41,645 bases of DNA from Pigoraptor chileana (lineage: Eukaryota > Opisthokonta > Filasterea): the NCBI GenBank assembly GCA_943704495.1, contig CALSCR010002407.1, forward strand, positions 1 to 41,645, in the 5' to 3' direction. Below the pieces are notes generated by a model. That model searched no databases, had not been told where the DNA came from, and worked only from the letters and a program-made list of their open reading frames with translations. How positions within the stretch are numbered: the first letter of the stretch is position 1; each line of letters starts with the position of its first letter. The position numbers and the translations under genes were made by a program. This document shows, piece by piece, positions 21,828 through 34,700 of this stretch.

Positions 21828-24800
21828 TTACGACACGCCGGCTCTCAGTTCGTCCATTGCAGAGGCAAACGCAGCGCGTGTTTGCGACAACATGCGATGG
21901 TACATAGACAGCTCTTCTTCCTTCGAATTGATGGTTGCGTGAAGCGACGACTGTTGGAAGAACATCACAGGCGAGCAGAATTAGCGATCAGATCGCCCGG
22001 CATGCACGAGAGAGCAAACGACACGCCCGCACAAACATACACATACACACATGCATGCATGCTCACACACCTTCAACGCTGTAATTTCGTCTTCTTGGAG
22101 GGCCAATCGGCTCTCCATTTCGGTTTGTCGCCGGTCACCCGCAACAGAAGCGCCAGGGCCACGTGACTTTCCACCGCCGGAGGATGCCCCGGAAGCTCCC
22201 AGTTGCGACTGTGCAAGCTGCTTTTCAAGTTGTGCGGCGCGGTGTCTGTGCACTCTCGCTGTGCCCTCTGCGTCGGCGAGCTTCTTCTCCGCATCCGTCA
22301 GTCGCGCCTTCAACAGTTGCAGCAGCTCATTCAGTCGCTCGCACTCCACCTGCGACGCACGCAGAGAGCCCTTCAGCTCCGCACTATCAATTGCCGCCGA
22401 CGGAACGCGAACCGACCCCACGCCATCGCCGACATGCTGCGTCAGAAGCGACGCCCGCGACCCTGCCGAACCCACCCGCGAGCCACTGCGGCCGCTCTCA
22501 GGGCGCGAAACACCCGTGACGCTCGACGCCCCCGCACCTGCCGTCACAGCGACTGCGCGTGCCTGCTGTGCCGCCACTGACGCCGACTGAACCTCCTGCT
22601 TGAGGCGCAGTATGGTGTCGTCCCGCCGCCTGATTTGCTGCTCTGCGTCCCGAAGCGCCTTAGAGAGCGAGTCGATTTCCATTTCCGCACGCACGGCATT
22701 CTTTGCATCTTCGTCGTCGATACGTTTGTTCGCCGCGCCGCGTCCCTTCTGGGTTGAGATTGCAGACCGCATCTGCTCAATCAGCTCATCGTCGTTGGCG
22801 GCCTTTTCAAGAAGCACCTTTATCTTCTCTCGGCTCTCCTTGGCCTCTCCCTGCAGCGTCCTACACCGCGCAGATACCGCATCATACTTAGTGCGCGTTT
22901 CCGCAAGCTCACTGCGCAGCTGGTCACACTCGCGGGCGGCACGCTCTAACGCCTCTTTTCTCTCGCGCTCAACCTTCCTCAGCTGCTCTTTCTGCTGCTC
23001 AACAAACCGCCCCGTCGATGCCACTGCAGCCGGCGTCACCCCACCCGCCACCGGTGCCGTTGAAACATCCGCGTCCCCAAAGCCCCCCGCCGTCGAGCGA
23101 TTGGCGCTTGCATTGAGGTTGACGGCAGCTGTCGAGTGCGCACCACCGCCCGCCACGCCACACATGCACGCGCCGATGCGCTGCTGGGCCAGAGAGAGCT
23201 TGTCCTTCAGCGCGATAATTTGCTGAGCCCGTCCCCGGTATCCACCCGCTCCAGTCGTGCCCATCCCCTCTGTGGACGCGCCCGCCAGCGCCCGCTGCAC
23301 CACCGCATCGTCGCCAATCTCATCGACGAGCACGCGGTGCGCCACTTTGAGCTCTCTCTTCGCTCCCTCTAGCTTTTCGCGGTATTCGCGCGACTTCCCC
23401 TGTGCCTTTGCAAGCTCATCTTTCATCGTGCGCAGGCGCTCCTCGAGATCAGCAACGGGTCGTTGCTGGCGCTCGCCAGTGTCGACCCCTCCGCCACCCT
23501 TCCCATGCTCCGACGCTCCCTGCTGAGTGGGTCGGCGTGCACCGGTGTCCGCAAACGCAGCCGCTTTTTCCATGTCCACGACTTTCACAGACATCGCTTT
23601 TGCTCGCGTGCGCTCGGCCTCGAGCGCGGCAGTGAGATCTCTATTCTTCTTAGCAAGCTCGAGAATTTTGGCCTCTGCAGGCTTGTCGGGATCGAGAGCC
23701 ATGCCCGCAACGTTACTATTCTGCAAGGCAGTTGTCTGGAGGAGGCGTCGCAGCTGCTTGTCCTTCTCCGCAAGCTGCTTCAGGAGCGCCGCATTCTCGC
23801 TCTCCACCTCGCGCATCTGCGAAAAGCCGCCCCAATCAAACGACCGCGAGTCCTTGACATTCCCGTGGAGGCCTGCCCCGGAGGTCGACGCAGCACCACG
23901 TGACTGCATGCCGCCGCCAAAGGAGACGGTGTGCGAGTGTGCGGCGCCATTGATCCCATTCGCAGCCGATGCACTGGCGGCGTGGGATGCTGCGAGCGCT
24001 GCGGTCGAAGATGTGGATTGCGGGTGTTGTGGTCGCCGTGCTTGCTTTGGCTCCGGAGACTGTGAATGCCGCGCCTGCATCCAGCGGACAGCACACAAAC
24101 CAAAAGTTAGACAAATTTTTCTGTCAATCATTAGTTACGCTGATCCGACGCGAAGAGGTGGGCGCCATTGTGCACGACGGTCACCTTCTTAGTGTGGGCA
24201 GAGTGCTGTCTTGAGGCGAACGAGTCGTCGATGGCGTAATCAAGCTGCAACGCACAACGCATAGATGAATACCGACGCCAACCGAATACGTTTGTTCAAC
24301 GGATGCAGCCCTTTTGCTCTTCTTGTGGACTCCTTGCGCACTGCGCTAAGACAGTGACTTGAATTCTACGTCTCTCTCGATCTCTTTCTCTACTCGCTCA
24401 CGTGGAGTCCATGGTCACAGCGCCTATGACACTGACGTGAATCCTACATCTCTACTCGCTCACGCGGTCTTTAAGTCCCACAACGTTCTGGACAGCAAGT
24501 CTGGTGTACGTACACATGCATGTCCAAACCATTGACAGAGAGTGCACGTAGTACAAACGTAATCGGCACGCACATGCTGTTTGTATGCCAAACATAATTC
24601 TATTGACCAAAGAAGAAATAAACACAAATCGACCCACCTCCAGGCCCATGTCGTCATCGCCATAGTCCCCAGCTTCCATTAGTTTTGCCTCCGCCTCCGC
24701 CGCACTCTGAAAGAAGTCGTCTATTTCAGCACGCCGCTGCTTTGGAGAAAGTCCAGAAAGAGATGCCCCAGAACCCGACAAGAGCGCTGCTGAGGATGTC

Positions 24801-24916
24801 TTTCCCTTGCCGTCCTTCCGCAGCCGCTTGGATAGCTTGCGTTGTCGCTGCTCCTCCATCGCGCGGAACTGCGCACGCAGCGCCTCCTCATCGCCCATGC
24901 TGACATGCAATGTCAC
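21828..24916 (-). CDS. CCDC13: coiled-coil domain-containing protein 13
   Basis: Minus-strand exons are 24916-24638, 24244-24185, 24074-22071 and 21950-21828, all joining in phase 0. They give 821 residues, or 815 from the second ATG at 24898. The N-terminus LRAQFRAMEEQRQRKL, the block AKILELAKKNRDLTA, the GYRGRAQQIIALKDKL segment, NDDELIEQM, ERLNELLQLLKARL and the end (EMESRLALQEDEITALK, then KEEELSMYHRML) follow the order of animal CCDC13. That protein is a centriolar-satellite and basal-body component needed for ciliogenesis. Most of the chain is heptad coiled coil broken by Ala/Gly/Ser-rich linkers. The tiny final exon was found because it completes the conserved C-terminus. Its presence implies a ciliated or flagellated stage. 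Confidence 0.88.
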
Positions 24917-26379
24917 CGCAGCATATTTTTCTTACTATGCATGTGTGCTGTCGAAATCAGTGTCTTTTTTGTTATGTTCACTTTTCCACGGCCGTACTCG
25001 GCCGCTTTTTGTAAGCCGATTCGCGCCGCCCTAAAATTCCACATGACTGGAATTTCCCTATTTAGGAGTTCATCATTCCTTCATACTAAATAAGGTATTA
25101 TCAACCCTGATCACGTGTACCGCGGCCGGGCCGGCCTTGTCAGTTCTCATTCAAGGTCATTTTGATGAATCATTGTTTGATGAACCTACAAGGCCATTGC
25201 TTGATGAACCTACAAGGCCATTGTTTGATAAATCGACAAGGTCCGCGGCATTGTGTGATGAAACTCAGCGGTCGCGGCCCCAGTGTTGCCGTCAGTGATG
25301 AAACTACAATGCAAGGTGGCATTGCTTGAAGACCAGCCGGATCAGGGCCCTGGCTGAGGCCGGCAGGCGGGACTGGTTGTACCACGACCCGGTCTGACCG
25401 ACCGACCGGCAGTTCAAGAGGGCAAATTTTCCCGAAAAGAAATAGTTTTACCGGCGGGCGGCTACTTTGACATTCGCCGTCACTTCTCCATGAGCTACGA
25501 AGCAGTGCGGCCCATGCCCACGATGCTTAGAGGGCCCTGGCACCGTTTGGGCTCGAAAGCCGACGGCGACTGCGGCCGAGCAGCCGTGCGGGGCGCCGAT
25601 CAGCACGCCGACTCAACGGCCGCGCGTCGGCGGGGAACAGAGTGCGTCAGTGGAGTCCCGGCACGCCTCTGCCTTGTTTTTGTGACACACGCTATACAAC
25701 TCACCGCGTCGGGATTTTTATTTTAAAAAGTAATTGACTTTTATTTTTGAACCGCACGTTGAAAACGCAATCACTTATTGTCCGTCCGTCGGGGGAGATC
25801 GGGCAATAAAACACACGGCCATACAAATTGCATAGTACAAATAATCATCGGAAAGCAAATGTGCCGTTATTTTTCGCCATGGGAATGGTGTGCATGGCAA
25901 CGGGGTACGCCTTCAAATTGAACTGAGAATTCCACGCGGAAAACAGCCAGAATGCGCCCAGTTTCCAAATTAACAGTCCCGGCGGAGCAGGAGGGGGGGG
26001 GGGGGTTGTCCCCGAGGTAAGGCAACTCTCGTCCAACGAACGGCGGCGACGCACCGCCGACAACACTGAGAGAAGCGGCGCACGCCGACAACCGTGACGC
26101 ACAGCAACACAGACATACGCTTCATCTGCTATGTTGACTCAACTTGTTCATCTGCGTACTCGGAACAAATGCAGATGCAGTGTTACTCTTTTAATACGAA
26201 GCTCCTTTTCAAATTCGATTGTTTTGCTTTGTGGGCGCGTTCTTTGTCGCTTGCGAGTGACCTGTGAGTGGGGTGGCACAAAGTCAATCAATCTCAAGGA
26301 GAGATCCCCTTAGTAACGGCTTCTGTCGGAGTCGTCCCGCAAATATAAACTCACGGACCGTCGGCAGCTGTCCTTGAAG
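24917..26379. other. intergenic region with short tandem repeats
   Basis: This divergent interval lies between CCDC13 (-) and the receptor cyclase (+). It holds a 24-bp tandem repeat (25177-25255), GC-rich patches (about 25125, 25440-25620) and a G-run near 25992-26004. No coding sequence was recognised. Confidence 0.55.
25161..25255. repeat. 24-bp tandem repeat, about three units
   Basis: Two near-identical units (TTGATGAACCTACAAGGCCA plus four bases) occupy 25177-25200 and 25201-25224. A diverged, expanded third unit runs to 25255 and a partial unit lies at 25161-25176. The 24-bp period keeps frames open, so the repeated octapeptide in the reverse frame is an artefact. Confidence 0.85.
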
Positions 26380-29300
26380 ATGCACACTGCAACATCGCGC
26401 GATCGTCGGCCTCGACGCACGTGTATTGCATTGTATGGCATTGCTCTTGCCTTCTGCGTATGCGCCTTTGCTGGTCTCGCGTCGGCTGCACTCGAAGACA
26501 TCAAGACGGTGTATGCCTGGAAGTGAGTGAGAAGACTACTATTATGTTTTCTCTGAGAAATTTGGGCTATCGGTGGCAATCATGTTGTCGATTGCATCGG
26601 TTGAAGCTGTTCAACATCCATTTAACCGTGTTTTTTTTGCTCTCTCCATTTGCACTGGGGCCGCCAGCGAAATTAAAATGAGCGGCGACATTCCTGCTCC
26701 GCGGTGTGACCACTCGACCCTCGTTTACAACAACAAGATGTACATCTTTGGAGGTTACAGCGAGAATGACGGCAGGTGAGCATTCGGACAAACGGCACGA
26801 GCCTTCATTGTATTGTGCTCGCTAGCCTGCTTTTCCCCACTCCGTATTACAACACAAACACAGAATGTAAACATTATTCCGTGTTTGGTGACGAATTTGT
26901 GAACGTTTGCCACAGCTTCAACGACATGTTTGTGCTCGACATACACGGTGTGTCACGTGCGATTCCCACGACTGGCGACGTCCCCGACGCTCGCTCTGGT
27001 CACTATGCGGTGGGTGGATGGTGTCGTCTCCGTGCAACAAAAATCCAACTATGTGCACTTTAGTGAGGGTTTGGTCTGGCAGTTAGCAAGAGAGCAAGCT
27101 GAGTGGGTTGCTTCACTAACTTTATTGCTCTTGCCCATACGCTCATTTTCACACACACAAACACACATACCTTTGCAGGGCCTTGTCGGAAGCAAACTGG
27201 TCATTGCCGGTGGTATTGCGGACGATACATTCGACGATATTTACTATGTTGATCTTGCCCTTTCGGAACCGCTCACATGGGTCAAGGTGGGATGATGTGG
27301 AATGGACCGTCAGCCAATTCTATGTGTGTGTGTGTATGCGCATGAGCATTTTGTATGCGCGCATAAGCACGTGTGTGTGCTTTTGTGCAGACATCATGCA
27401 AAAGGCCGCATCAGCGTTTCGATCCCAGACATTTCCATTCATCTACTATCTGCTTATCTAAATCTGTATCTACATGTTTATGCATATATTTGTGTATGTA
27501 TATGTATATGTATATGCCTTGCTGCTAATACTGCGATTGCACATTTTCCCAGGTCACTCCGTCCAATCCGTCCGACGGCCCCGGTCCGCGTGCGTGGGGA
27601 TTTGCCGTGGCGATCAACTCAACCTCTCTCTTTGTCTATGGCGGCTTCAACAAGTACAGCCAGTATGACTCGCACATCATCAGTACGTACCTCGTGCACA
27701 CACCGCTGGTCGCGTGTGATATGATATGTTGCATGCAGTCGTTGCAAGAATAGTTTAAGCGGACTTGGCTATGCAATTTGGCGCGTCAATATGCCTATTC
27801 GGCGATGGCGTCATTTTGGAGTTTCCCGTGTGCTGTTACTGGATCCTCTCTAATGTGGCATTCAATGTCTCTCTTGGACGACAGGTACCACCAACTGGCG
27901 GTGGGTGAGGGAAGCATACACGTGTGCGGATGCGTCCGGTGGCGAAATAATCCCCGAACTGAAGGACCGATTCATTCCGTCGGCCGTCGACTCAGCATCG
28001 CGGTCGATCGCAGGCCCGCAGCTTCAGGTGGGGTGAAGAGCGTGCGTGCATGTGCGTGAGCGTGTGTGCACGTGTATATAGCCTGCCACTTACAGTGCTG
28101 CACTAGTTTGTTTTCATCCCGCCGTCCATCTAACCAACCCTACCTGTCTTTGTTCACTGCCGCAGACACTCACTGCATCAGTCGACGGGCTGACAGCCGC
28201 AGACCAGACCAACGCCACCGCATTGTCGCTGCTCATCACTGACCACGCGGCGCTGTACTCGAGCCTCGTGAACGGAACCGAAACAACGGCCAATGGAACC
28301 GATGTCTCCAAAATGATTACCTGTGGCGGCATCTACTTTTGCCCCAATGTCACGTGCACTCTTCCGCCGCCCGCCGAGGGAATGCGGATTGCCACTGATG
28401 CATCCGGGCGGTACATTTACTTGTACGGCGGCTGGATGTGCGGCACTACGCGTGAGTGTCTCTCCTTGCTGCTGCTGTGGCGTAAATTTGCGCAAATTGG
28501 ATATGGTTAGAATTAGGGCTACAACTGATGTGACTTTCCACGTTGAAGTGCGATTTACTTGAACATTTTTTTGGTGCCTTATATGTCTCTATTCTCTCCG
28601 ATTCCTAACCTTGGTGCGTATTCCGACTCTGTCACCTGCAGTTGGCAAGGGCGGACCCGACTGCTTTAACGGCGATGTGTTCAAGTTTGACTTGGTCGCG
28701 CGCACATGGCAGCGCCTGGACACGGTGGGCGACGAAAGCTTAAGTTTTGAAACGAGTCCCCCGGCGAAGTCATATGGGTCATTCCGGATAATTGGGAACG
28801 AGGGATTTGAATTTGGAGGTGGGATATCGGCTGAACTAACCCTACCCCTCACCCCGACAAGGGCTACAATGACGCCGCGTTTGTGTGTGCGCACACGGAC
28901 GTCGCTGTTGTCAAATCATCAGTAATGCAGGCTCAAATCGTGTCACTGTCTCTGCCGTTATGCCGTGCAGGGGCTTACAAGGATGCGGTTCTCGACAACT
29001 ACTTCTTCAACGACCTCTATGTGCTGAACTTAACCACTTCCGTGTGGAGGACCGTGAATGTCCGTGGACAGAAACCGCCGGAGCGCTGGTCGCACACTCT
29101 CTCATTTTATAACCGCACGGGCTATCTCTTTGGTGGGTGGGGTTTGTTTGGATGATGCTCGCGTGTGTTTTTGATACCCTTTCCGCCGATCGCATGCGCG
29201 ATTATGATGGGGCATTTGCTTTGTGATGTACTGTCGCCGATGGAACATCTCTGTTTGTTCAATTCCATCATTCAAACTGCTTCTCATTCCGACGCTCTTA

Positions 29301-31728
29301 CTTATAATACTCGCACACATGCATACACACACACACACACATCAGGTGGCTGCAAGAGCCCCAATCTCTTCTACAACACATTGCACAAACTCTTTGAGGT
29401 GACGCCGGACCCATCGCGCTCGATTGCATTTGGACCTGCCCTCACGACAAACACTGTTGTGGGGAACACGGCCACATTCAGAGTTGAAATCCGCGATAAT
29501 GCGGGCGTCCCTCTTACCTTTGGCGGGAATGACGTCGTTGCTTTTGGATTTGAAAAGGGAGGCTTCTCGTACTTTCAGTCGACCATTAAGGATCTTAGCA
29601 ACGGCACGTACGATGCTTCATTCAAGTTTGTGAAGGCAGCGAGTTTTTTGCTCAGTGTGCAGTACAACGGCGTGGATATTAAGAACTCTCCCTTCACGAT
29701 CAAGCTGCTTGCGGATAAGCCCGATGCTACACAAAGCACTGTTGCCATAGTGACGGCCGCGCCCACCACTGGATCGCCCGTCGAATTTGACCTTTCTCTT
29801 TTTGACCAGTGAGTTGAGATGTTGTGGTTGCTGTGGTTTGTGCGTGTACATCATACTTGTAAGCATATTTTTTGTCTGCTTGTATTTGTGACCACATAGA
29901 CCAACTTCCGCAGCAGCGCGAACTCGATTTCGCCCACCCCCTGTCATCCGTATCCCTCGTGTGTGTTGCCGATACTCACATGTGCGTGTGTCTGTATGTG
30001 ACTGCGTGCATCTCGCACTCATTCGCGTTACAGATATCTCAACAAGGCGACGACCACGGGAACTGTCCTCTCTGGAACAGCACGCGCTCCCTCTGGCGTT
30101 GGCTTTCCTATCACATTTGGCGCACCCGTCGCATCTGTGTCGCGCGCCTCGTTTGAGCCCACTGAATTCGGCGCGTACACTCTTGAGATCTATATTGACG
30201 GAAAGAATGCCACCTCCCCGGCACCATTTACCGTACAACGTAAGTGGAACACAGCGAAGCTGTTTCTTTTGTGTGTGTGTGTGTGTGTGTGTGTGCGAAT
30301 GGTTGGCTTGTGCGTGCCCTTTGCACATATCGACTGTGTAGGTCGTTTGGTTGTCACATGTGCGCGTTAAACAAGATAAGTCTTTTGGGAGAGAATATGT
30401 TTTGTGAACCTGCGCTTCACTTTCACTGATACGATGTTACCTGGACGCCCGTATTTTCCCACGCGCAGTCAAGAAGTCGTCGACGGTGGTGAATTTAGGC
30501 ATCGCCGTGGGCGTTCCCGTGGGCTGCTCCCTTGTTTTGGGAGTGCTTATTTTTGTGTTTGGCAGGCGCCGCTACCAACGCCATCGCCTGGAGAAGGAGC
30601 TTGCGCAGCAAAATTGGCGCATTTCTGGAAAGGACGTCGCCATTGGTGGGTGTTTTGTCAATCACAAGCACAGCCGAAATGTGGAATGTCACATATCATA
30701 CGCACGAACACACACACACACGCACACACATGGCAATTATCAGATACGCGAAGCATGCATGCACGCTCTTGCTCATACTTGAGATGCTTTTTGATCTTTG
30801 TCTTGCGTTTCCTTTTTGTTCGTATTCGCCTCTACCCCCACAATCCCGCGTCATCGCAATCGCCACAACAGCTGCGTGGGGATCTGCCGGTGGGTCTCAC
30901 GAGCACGTGCAAATGGATGCTGATAGTCACATTTTCTGTTCGCTGTTACGTTTGGGTCTTCTTGGTGTTTTGCTCCATATTGTCAAGCCATAGTCTTTTT
31001 GGGTAAATGTGTGATAATGTTAGCATCGTCGTACTTGGTCTCTCTGTTTGTGTATTGGGAATGTATGTATGTGTGTGTGTTGTGACTGACGGATGTATGT
31101 GTATGTGTGTGTGTTTGTGTTGCGACGGACGGATGTGTCTGCAGGAAGCCGCATGTTCAGGAGCGTCGTCTCAGTTCGCAGCAGTCGCGCCACGTCACGT
31201 GCGAGCGGTGTCGGCAGCCGCTCGAGCAAGAACAATCACGAGACTCGCAACACATACATCAAGACAGGAGAATGGTGCGTGTGTCTCTGTGTGCGTGTGT
31301 GTATATGCGTGTGCCTTCGCCTGTTGTGTATGTATCTGCGTGCGAGCGTGTGTGTGTGTGTGTGCGTGTGTGTGCAATGTCCCTGCCGCATTCCCTTTTC
31401 TATCGGCCTTCGTTGCGCGTGCGGGTAGTCAACTGCTTCTCATTCCGCACCACGTGCTATCATCCATCTACACACGAACAATTACAGGAAGGGAACGACT
31501 GTGGCATTGAAAACGATAAATCAGAAGGAGCTGGAAATAACACGCGATGTGCTTATGGAGGTCCATGTTGTGCGGTGAGTGATCCATGATGATCAGCTGA
31601 GGTTGCTGACGCTGTCTTTGCTGTTGTTTTGTGAGTGATTAATAATTGCTGAGGCTGAATGCACAAAAGAACACAGCGGAGTAATCGCCGCTGGGATTCA
31701 CACACAAACTCAGTCATGAATATTCACA

Positions 31729-31773
<45 letters not shown>

Positions 31774-34700
31774 TTATATATATATTTTCGCACACACGCA
31801 CTCCCACATGCGTTACACACAGTGAGGCACGCTGCGCGAATCTCGTGTCGTTTCTCGGCGCGATTGTCGAACCGCCGTCACTCTACATTGTCAACGGTGC
31901 GTGGGCCATGCTGCGGCTTATCGTGTTGTGTGCGCAGTGTGTTGTGTGGGCGACCCACTCGTCTGTGCGGTGCCCAGTATGCACGATGCGCTACTAACTG
32001 ATTCCTTCCCGCCCATCTCTTACCCTCAACTCGACCCCACAACCCTAACCCTAACCCTGCCTGCAGAGTACTGCTCTAAGGGAAGCCTTGCGGACATTCT
32101 TTACGATACCAAGATTCAACTCGATTCGATGTTCAAATTCTCGCTGCGTGGGTATACATCTGAGCCATTTTGAAGCGATGTCTCACTCTTGTTTTGGCAA
32201 ACATAACCATGTACTTATCGCCAACGGGGCCGTGCAACATATGTGCGTGTGGCATCGCAGTTCAAGACCTTGCAAATGGCATGAAGTATCTGCACACGTC
32301 CGATATCAACTGCCACGGTCGCCTGAAACCCAGCAATTGGTACGTGGAATGCACGCATGAGGCCATTGAACACACACTAATGCACGCACATAATCATGAC
32401 AACACCACGTATTGATCGTGTCTTGGCTCTACTGCCTTTGCATAACACGGCTATGGGGGTCGTGGTGATGGTGAGGTTTTTGTCGTCAAGGTGCACATTC
32501 TTGCAACAACAACTCGTGACCGCACACTTATCTTCTCTTTCCTGGTTTTTCTTTTTCGCATGTATGGTATTTTCCCCCGGAAATGGGCGTGCCCACACCA
32601 CACACAACACAAACACACAACCAACACAAACACCAGTGTCGTTGACGGTCGATGGGCACTCAAGATCACCGATTACGGTCTGTGGCGCTTCCGCTTTGGT
32701 GGGGCTTCGCTCACTGCGTCTCCCTATGACGACGAGACGGGCTTCGACGGGGCGGATGTGTTTTACCAGGCGCCCGAGCACTGCGCCATTGGACGACCCG
32801 CACTCAACAACATTTCGCAGAAGGGCGATATATACTCGTGGGTGGAGTTGTTGTTATTTTGCTTGTTGTGCGCGAGGGACACGTAACCCTCACACTAGGC
32901 ATTGCTGGATTAGGTGTTCTTTCCGGTATGTTTTTTTTTTTGCACTAGGCCACAAATGCTCACCCCGCCCCACCCCACCCCCTCTCTCTCTCTCTCCTCT
33001 CCACTCGCTTCATGCAGATTCGGCATTATTGCGTCTGAAGTCGTCACACGCCTCCCTGCATACTCTGAACACATGGGATCGCCACAGGAAATTGTGACGT
33101 CGATCATTGAGGCAGATGCACGGCCAGACCTAACCGAGGTGGAGACCGGCATCCCGCCCGCCTTCCTTGCGGTGGGTGTCTCACTTGCTGTCACGTGATG
33201 CGTGGTCGCCTGTTGTCCGTCTATTTCTGTCTTGTGGGGTGCAGATAGGCACGGCGCCTGCTGCAATCGCACGAGTGCCCAGATTGGCTCTGTCTGAGAG
33301 CATTCGGCCACCGCTCTCCATGGCGTTCTGCTGGCACATTACAAAGAATATCGTCTGAGCGTGTTGCTTCGAACCCTTCTCACATTTTTCTCTTTCGCTC
33401 CCCGATGATCCTGTTGTGTGCGTGTATGTGTGCGTGTGTGTGCTTCCGGACTGTAGCTGCTGCGGTCGACGTGGCACAAACTGCCTGCGCAGCGCCCCAC
33501 ATTCGACTTCATTTCGACAGAAGTGAAGCGATTGAACCCGCAAAAGGGCGGCAATGTCGTCGACAATATCATGCGAATGGTGTGTTGATTGCACTTTGTG
33601 GTCGTCCTGTCTGTCCAAATTATTGCGTTGACAAGAGTGCACGTGTGTGTATGTGTTGTGTGTGGTTTATACAGTGCTACCGCCGCGGATGGCCAGCGTT
33701 TTAGAGGTGTCTTGTTTCGCTGAACTGACTCTTTCCTGGCCTCCCCCCAATCCTACTAACCAACCCCAATCCTACTGACCAATCCCCCCCTTAACCTCTT
33801 AGCTTGAGTCCTATGCAACCAATCTGGAGGCGCTTGTTGCGGAGCGCACGGTTGAGCTGGACGGAGAGAAACGCCGCGCAGAGGAACTGCTTTACCGTGG
33901 GTGTCGTCGAGTGTCGGTAGTGCGGATGCCTTTACAGATGTCAGTCCGTCACTATGTCCATTCCTATTTTCACGCCGAATCCTAACAACAACCCACGTGA
34001 TGTGCGATTTTTGTTCTTTTTTGTTTTTGTGTGCAGGAATGATTCCAAAGCAGGTTGCAGACGAGCTGAAGGTCGGGAAGAAAGTTCCCGCCGAAACATT
34101 TGAGCAAGTAACAATTTTCTTCAGGTGAGCAACCACACTATGCATTGCGAACACCATTCATCCATGCACTGTCACTGCGCGGGATCTGCATTTTATGTGT
34201 CTGTGTCTATATGTCTTTGTGTGTCTTGTGTCTTGTGTGTTTTTCATTGGGCATCCAATTCTTAATACCACTAACCGGGACCGCGCGCACTGCTCTACGC
34301 CACCGCCCGCCCGCCCGCCCGCTCATCAACTCCACAGCGACATTGTCGGGTTCACTGTGATTGCCGGCGACAGCACGCCCATGGAAATTGTAGAGCTCCT
34401 CAACGATCTCTATGTCACATTCGACTCTATTGTCGACGAACACGACGTATACAAAGTGGAAACCATTGGAGATGCCTGTGAGTGGGCACTCTAATATTCG
34501 TCGCTTTACCGTGTGTACATGGGATGGGGGCCGCGGATTCCACCGAGGTGCCTTCATTATGACTAACTGGGGTACACATTTGGCATCCATTGATACTCAT
34601 ACACACACACACATTGACACATACATTCACACACACATTCACACACACACACACACACATACACACAGACATGTGCGTGAGTGGACTGCCCAACCGGAAC

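Noticed and set aside
22600-24192. Several long + strand frames opposite CCDC13
   Set aside because: They are antisense shadows of the GC-rich coiled-coil exon, full of Ser/Arg/Pro runs and without splice or family features.
25161-25255. CRISPR-like array
   Set aside because: The units are directly adjacent without unique spacers, and the DNA is eukaryotic nuclear.
25170-25385. Reverse frame with a repeated octapeptide (WPCRFIKQ)
   Set aside because: The repetition is only the translation of the 24-bp DNA tandem repeat.
30486-31510. Long + strand frames crossing cyclase introns
   Set aside because: They read through GT/CA microsatellites that keep frames open; the spliced model explains the coding parts.
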